Shown: positions 60,524 to 64,000 of the stretch, piece by piece
Position numbering within the stretch: the first letter of the stretch is position 1
Layout of the letters: every line of letters starts with the position of its first letter
Assembly (NCBI GenBank): GCA_029959665.1
Contig: JASCOI010000004.1
Span: 1-64,000, forward strand
Source: Microbacteriaceae bacterium PS02333
GTDB taxonomy: Bacteria > Actinomycetota > Actinomycetes > Actinomycetales > Microbacteriaceae
Length of the DNA stretch: 64,000 bases
Reading direction: 5' to 3'
Made by a program: the position numbers and the translations under genes
Notes under the pieces: model-generated
Databases searched by the model: none
What the model saw: only the letters and a program-made list of their open reading frames with translations
Told to the model about the DNA's origin: nothing

Positions 60524-60952
60524 TCAGCCTTCGTCCGCCTCGTCGTCGAGGGCGGCCGCGCCACGGAGCTCGGCGCGGATGGCGGCGAGGGCGTCTGCGT
60601 GCAGGAAGTTCGCCGCGTCGCTGCTGGTCGGGTCGATCACGATGCCGAACTCGTCGGGCACCGCGGTCACGAGCTCGGCCATCCGGACCGGGCGTGCCTC
60701 GGCGTCCGGAAGACCCGCGGCGAGCTCAGCTGGGTCGGTGAACACCGGCACGAAGGGCAGGTCGCGGATCATCACGTGGGCGATGCTCCCGCCGTCCGGG
60801 TCATCCGCTGACTTCCACGGGACCCAGGCCGCACTGCCGAGGAACCCGGCCGCCGACGACGCCATGCGCCGCCGGAGCTCGGTCGCTGCGGTCGACGCGG
60901 TGTTCTCGACTCCGCGTCCGAATGCCGAGCCGCTCGACTGGTCGTTGCTCAT
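60524..60952 (-). CDS. SseB-family protein
   Basis: The 142-residue protein resembles the N-terminal domain found in SseB (enhanced serine sensitivity) proteins: FVPVFTDPAELAAGLPDAEARPVRMAELV, then FGIVIDPTSSDAANFLHADALAAIRAE. The first 50 residues are helical and Ala-rich. Function is unknown. The ATG at 60952 has AGGAGCACG upstream. It is divergent from the sugar-binding protein gene, with a 145-base shared upstream region. Confidence 0.75.
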   Translation of the reverse strand: MSNDQSSGSAFGRGVENTASTAATELRRRMASSAAGFLGSAAWVPWKSADDPDGGSIAHVMIRDLPFVPVFTDPAELAAGLPDAEARPVRMAELVTAVPDEFGIVIDPTSSDAANFLHADALAAIRAELRGAAALDDEADEG

Positions 60953-61016
60953 CGTGCTCCTCCGAGTGGTGGACGGCCATGGTCCCACGCGCGATGTCCA
61001 CGGGCCTGGATGCGCA

Positions 61017-61037
61017 CTCCGGACACCGGTGTCGGAG
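61017..61037. promoter_or_regulatory. Candidate operator upstream of the sugar importer
   Basis: CTCCGGACACC and GGTGTCGGAG form an inverted repeat with one unpaired base, centred on the perfect palindrome ACACCGGTGT. It lies about 60 bases before the binding-protein start. No regulator gene is visible in the window. Confidence 0.4.
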
Positions 61038-61097
61038 CCGGGGCATACAGTCCGATCCAATGCCCAGTTCCAGTGCCGACGTCGTCCGAGGAGTTCC

Positions 61098-62447
61098 GTG
61101 CCACCATCGCAGTTGACCCGCCGATCGCTGCTCGCTGGCGCGTTCGGAGTCGCCGCCGCGACGGCGCTGAGCGGGTGCGTCGCGAACAACGGCCCGGCGC
61201 CGAGCAGTGCCGCAGCGGGGTCGAAGGCCGACATCGGCGAGGTCGAGGGCACACTGCGGTTCGCGTTCTGGGGCGGCAGCGACGGCGAGAACACCGGGTT
61301 CGCCCGGGTCAAGAAGGCGTTCGAGGCGCGGCACCCGAAGGCCACGGTTGAGCTGCAGACCCTGCCGTACGACGGGTTCTTCTCGGGCATTGATCGCGGC
61401 ATCCTCTCGCGGACGGCGCCGGATGTGTTCCGTGTCGACTACACCAGCATCGGTAAGTACACCTCGCACGGGGTGCTGCTCGACATGACGCCGTACCTGA
61501 GCGCGACGGAGTCGGAGGCCTTCCTGCCGGCGCTGTACGACGCCGTCCGGTTCGAGGGACGCACCTACGGCGTGCCGCACCAGACCGACACGTCGGCGAT
61601 CGCGTTCAGTCGCACAGCACTCGACGAGGCGGGCATCGGCGCGGTGCCCGACCGGCTCGAGGACGCGTGGACCTGGGACGAGTTCGCGGCGGTGAGCACG
61701 AAGCTGCGGAAGACGCTGCCCGACGACAAGTACCCGTTCGCGTACGACTGGACGGCAGCGGGCGCCTACCGGTGGGCGAGCTTCCTCTACCAGGCGGGTG
61801 GATCGCTCCTGACGCCGTCGCTGAAGCACTCGGCGGTCGACGGTGACCCCGGCCGGAAGGCGATGGCGTTCACGCAGCGGTTCTTCGACGAGCGCTGGGT
61901 CCCGGCGAACAACACCATCAAGACGACGGTCTACTCGGACAACTTCTTCCTGAACCAGACGGTCGCGATGACGTTCATCGGTGACTTCCTGGTGCCGGAA
62001 CTCGCGGACACCGCGAACGGGTACCAGGGCGGCGAGTGGGCGACGACCTACATGCCGCGTGACCGGGCAGCGGCGTCCGACCTCGGCGGCAACGCGATCG
62101 TCGCGACCCGCGACACCGCGAACCCCGAGCTCGCGGCCGCCTTCCTGAAGTTCCTGGTGGAGGAGGACCAGATGCGCGACTTCTGCCAGCGGGCCAACGA
62201 GCTGCCGACGCTCCGGAGCCTGGCATCGACCGACCTGGACTACGCCGTGCGACCGGACGTGATGGACGTCTTCACGCAGCAGGCGACGACGATCACCGAG
62301 ACCGCGGTGCGTGAGACCGTGGTCCCGGGGTTCGCGTCGGTGAACACGGCCCTGCAGGACCAGCTCGAACTCGCCTTCCACGGCCGGAGCACCGATGCCG
62401 CCGTGCGGGCGATCGACGCCGCGGTCGATGCGGCGGTGTCCGCGTGA
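61098..62447 (+). CDS. Sugar ABC importer substrate-binding lipoprotein (family 1)
   Basis: The 449-residue protein has a twin-arginine-like start (LTRRSLLAGAFG) and lipobox LSGC (C27), so it is probably a Tat-exported lipoprotein. The mature domain follows the SBP_bac_1 pattern: LRFAFWGGSDGENTGFARVKKAFEARHP, then APDVFRVDYTSIGKY and GRTYGVPHQTDTSAIAFSRTAL. It captures a sugar or sugar derivative for the two permeases that follow. The start is GTG with GAGGAG upstream. It overlaps the next gene by four bases (GTGA). The ATPase is not in view and may be the shared MsmK type. Confidence 0.88.
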   Translation: MPPSQLTRRSLLAGAFGVAAATALSGCVANNGPAPSSAAAGSKADIGEVEGTLRFAFWGGSDGENTGFARVKKAFEARHPKATVELQTLPYDGFFSGIDRGILSRTAPDVFRVDYTSIGKYTSHGVLLDMTPYLSATESEAFLPALYDAVRFEGRTYGVPHQTDTSAIAFSRTALDEAGIGAVPDRLEDAWTWDEFAAVSTKLRKTLPDDKYPFAYDWTAAGAYRWASFLYQAGGSLLTPSLKHSAVDGDPGRKAMAFTQRFFDERWVPANNTIKTTVYSDNFFLNQTVAMTFIGDFLVPELADTANGYQGGEWATTYMPRDRAAASDLGGNAIVATRDTANPELAAAFLKFLVEEDQMRDFCQRANELPTLRSLASTDLDYAVRPDVMDVFTQQATTITETAVRETVVPGFASVNTALQDQLELAFHGRSTDAAVRAIDAAVDAAVSA

Positions 62448-63403
62448 CGGGCGCGGCGGAGCGCATCGGAGGCGCCACGGCGGGTGGAGCCGTGCGGCGC
62501 GGACCGCGGCGGACCGCCGGGCCGTTCCGGGCCTCCAGTGGGGCTGCGGCGACCGCGTTCCTGGTGCCGAACGTCGTGCTCATCGTCGTCTTCACGCTGT
62601 TGCCACTGGTCTACGCGCTCGTCATCAGCTTCCAGGACCTCGACTCGCTCGGCGGCTCGAAGTGGGCCGGGCTCGGCAACTACGCCAAGCTGCTCGCCGA
62701 CCCGGTGTTCTGGCAGTCGGCAGCGAACACCGGCGTCTTCACGCTCTTCACCGTGCCGGTGGGCATGGCGATCGGCCTCGGCGTCGCGGTCCTGCTGAAC
62801 GGCGTGCTGCCGGGGCGGGCGCTCTTCCGGACGATCATCTTCCTGCCGCTCGTCGTGTCCGGCGTCGCCACGGGGGTGCTCGGCGCGTGGATGTTCGACC
62901 AGAACAACGGCTTCATCGACAAGTTCCTGCACGTGCTGGGGCTGCCGCAGGTGCAGTGGCAGTCCAGTGGCGGCTGGGCGATGACCGCGGTGATCCTGAT
63001 GACGCTGTGGCAGCGCATCGGCTTCGACATGCTCATCTACCTCGCCGGACTGCAGGGCGTCGACCCGGCTGTTCAGGAAGCGGCGACGACCGACGGGGCG
63101 AGCGGGTGGCAGCGCTTCCGGCTGATCACCTTCCCGCTGCTCGGACCGTCGACGTTCTTCCTGCTCGTGATGAACCTCATCTACTCGTTCCAGGTGTTCG
63201 ACACCGTGTGGGCGATGACCCGTGGTGGCCCCGGGTACGGCACGACGACGATCGTTTCGTACGCCTACCGGGTGGCGTTCGACGAACACGGGCCGCAGCT
63301 CCTCGGCTACGGCGCGGCCGTCGGCATCGTGATCTACCTCGTGACCCTGCTGATCACGGGGCTGCAGTGGCGCTTCAACGCCGGACGGGACCAGGCCGAC
63401 TGA
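62444..63403 (+). CDS. Sugar ABC importer permease, MalF/UgpA type
   Basis: The 319-residue permease has six membrane helices, the first near residues 38-62 (FLVPNVVLIVVFTLLPLVYAL). The coupling loop is EAATTDGASGWQRFRLITFPLL near residues 213-234. The first helix is preceded by a basic tail. The GTG start overlaps the binding-protein stop, and its stop shares a base with the next ATG (TGATG). Confidence 0.9.
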   Translation: MTGAAERIGGATAGGAVRRGPRRTAGPFRASSGAAATAFLVPNVVLIVVFTLLPLVYALVISFQDLDSLGGSKWAGLGNYAKLLADPVFWQSAANTGVFTLFTVPVGMAIGLGVAVLLNGVLPGRALFRTIIFLPLVVSGVATGVLGAWMFDQNNGFIDKFLHVLGLPQVQWQSSGGWAMTAVILMTLWQRIGFDMLIYLAGLQGVDPAVQEAATTDGASGWQRFRLITFPLLGPSTFFLLVMNLIYSFQVFDTVWAMTRGGPGYGTTTIVSYAYRVAFDEHGPQLLGYGAAVGIVIYLVTLLITGLQWRFNAGRDQAD

Positions 63404-64000
63404 TGACCTCCTCCACCTGGGACACCGGCGCAGCCGCCGCGCCGCGGAAGCGTCGCGGTCGCCTGCTCTGGCTGCGGCTCACCGTCGCCGTGATCGTCAC
63501 CGTGGTCATGGCGTTCCCGCTGTACTGGATGCTGCTCACGGCGTTCTCGACGCGCGCCGACCTCTACGCGCCCGGGCTGCAGCTCTGGCCGGCCCACCTC
63601 ACGTTCCAGAACTTCGTGCGACCGTTCCAGGAGTTCCCGGTCTGGCGGTGGTTCGGGAACTCGCTCGTCGTCGCGGTCGTCGTCACGGTCATCACCGTCG
63701 TGTGCAACCTGCTCGCCGGGTACGCGTTCGCGAAGCTCCGGTTCCGTGGGCGCAACGCGCTGTTCCTGGTGCTGCTGTCGACGCTGATGATCCCGCCGCA
63801 GGCGATCATCGTGCCGCAGTTCTTCATCTCGATCGGCCTGCACCTCTACGGCGGGCTGTGGGCGGTCATCCTCCCGGAGGCCGCAGCGATCTTCGGGGTG
63901 TTCTTAGCGCGGCAGTTCTTCCTGGCCGTGCCCGACGAACTCATCGAGGCCGCGCAGCTCGACGGCGCCGGGCGCTTCCGCGCGTTCGTGTCGGTGGTGC
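63403..64000 (+). CDS. Sugar ABC importer permease, MalG/UgpE type (partial)
   Basis: The open frame runs off the window end after 199 residues. It has a first helix near residues 26-45 (VAVIVTVVMAFPLYWMLLTAF), a periplasmic segment with NFVRPF, further helices, and the EAAQLDGAGRFRAF coupling loop at the very end. A full protein would be about 280 residues. One rare TTA leucine codon occurs at about 63904. It pairs with the upstream permease. Confidence 0.9.
   Translation, partial: MTSSTWDTGAAAAPRKRRGRLLWLRLTVAVIVTVVMAFPLYWMLLTAFSTRADLYAPGLQLWPAHLTFQNFVRPFQEFPVWRWFGNSLVVAVVVTVITVVCNLLAGYAFAKLRFRGRNALFLVLLSTLMIPPQAIIVPQFFISIGLHLYGGLWAVILPEAAAIFGVFLARQFFLAVPDELIEAAQLDGAGRFRAFVSVV

Noticed and set aside
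60179-60811. Plus-strand frame of 210 codons overlapping the SseB-like gene
   Set aside because: It crosses the hairpin and repeats and is antisense to the SseB-like gene, which has a ribosome site and family similarity.

Overview
The window is high-GC actinobacterial DNA of about 70% GC: GTG and TTG starts, ATGA/GTGA/TTGA start-stop overlaps, and plant-polysaccharide and Microbacteriaceae-like gene content. A Curtobacterium-like member of the Microbacteriaceae is my best guess; no sequence here proves the genus. It opens with the 3' end of an rRNA operon (5S rRNA, then a strong terminator). No tRNA, CRISPR array or intact transposon was seen.

Layout. (1) 267-15930: a galactoside/mannoside utilisation locus. 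It holds a ROK regulator, GH42 beta-galactosidase, GH36 alpha-galactosidase, divergent GH2 beta-mannosidase, a five-gene oligopeptide-type ABC importer and a second GH36 enzyme. Two promoter regions share an ACTTAGTT-containing site, a likely ROK operator. The set suits uptake and hydrolysis of galactosylated manno-oligosaccharides. (2) 16045-21985 (minus strand): ABC ATPase, ABC-2 permease, histidine kinase, response regulator and a short UvrA-like protein, almost all translationally coupled. This resembles a DrrA/DrrB/DrrC drug self-resistance set with its own sensor. (3) 22060-22765: a broken zinc alcohol dehydrogenase interrupted by a 117-base C run, probably an assembly artefact. (4) 22932-25663: a compact SdpC-SdpA-SdpB-like cannibalism-toxin operon with a coupled fourth gene that may be its immunity protein. 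(5) 25783-27910: a 5'-truncated SF1 helicase and gene remnants.

(6) 27911-44167 (minus strand): a defence island. It carries a complete class 1 DISARM set (drmD, drmMI, drmA, drmB, drmC) bracketed by a C5-cytosine methyltransferase at the 5' end and a Vsr-type endonuclease at the 3' end, then a coiled-coil membrane protein. An IS3-type remnant inside a 12-bp direct repeat lies at its right edge. (7) 44464-49606: housekeeping and accessory genes: DUF1653 protein, LysR/SDR divergent pair, NrtR-like regulator facing an ADP-ribosylglycohydrolase across three palindromes, GrpB family, membrane protein.

(8) 49677-54916 (minus strand): a small ESX-like helical protein, a DUF1023 alpha/beta hydrolase with an ESX-like N-terminus, and six tandem paralogous lipoproteins in three sequence families. 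This looks like a type VII-style effector with a lipoprotein immunity array, and it is one of the two least familiar systems here. (9) 55000-60952: a TM0106-type RecB nuclease-helicase, small PH and DUF4190 proteins, NERD protein and SseB-like protein. (10) 61098-64000: the start of a second sugar ABC importer (Tat lipoprotein binding protein, two permeases), cut by the window end.
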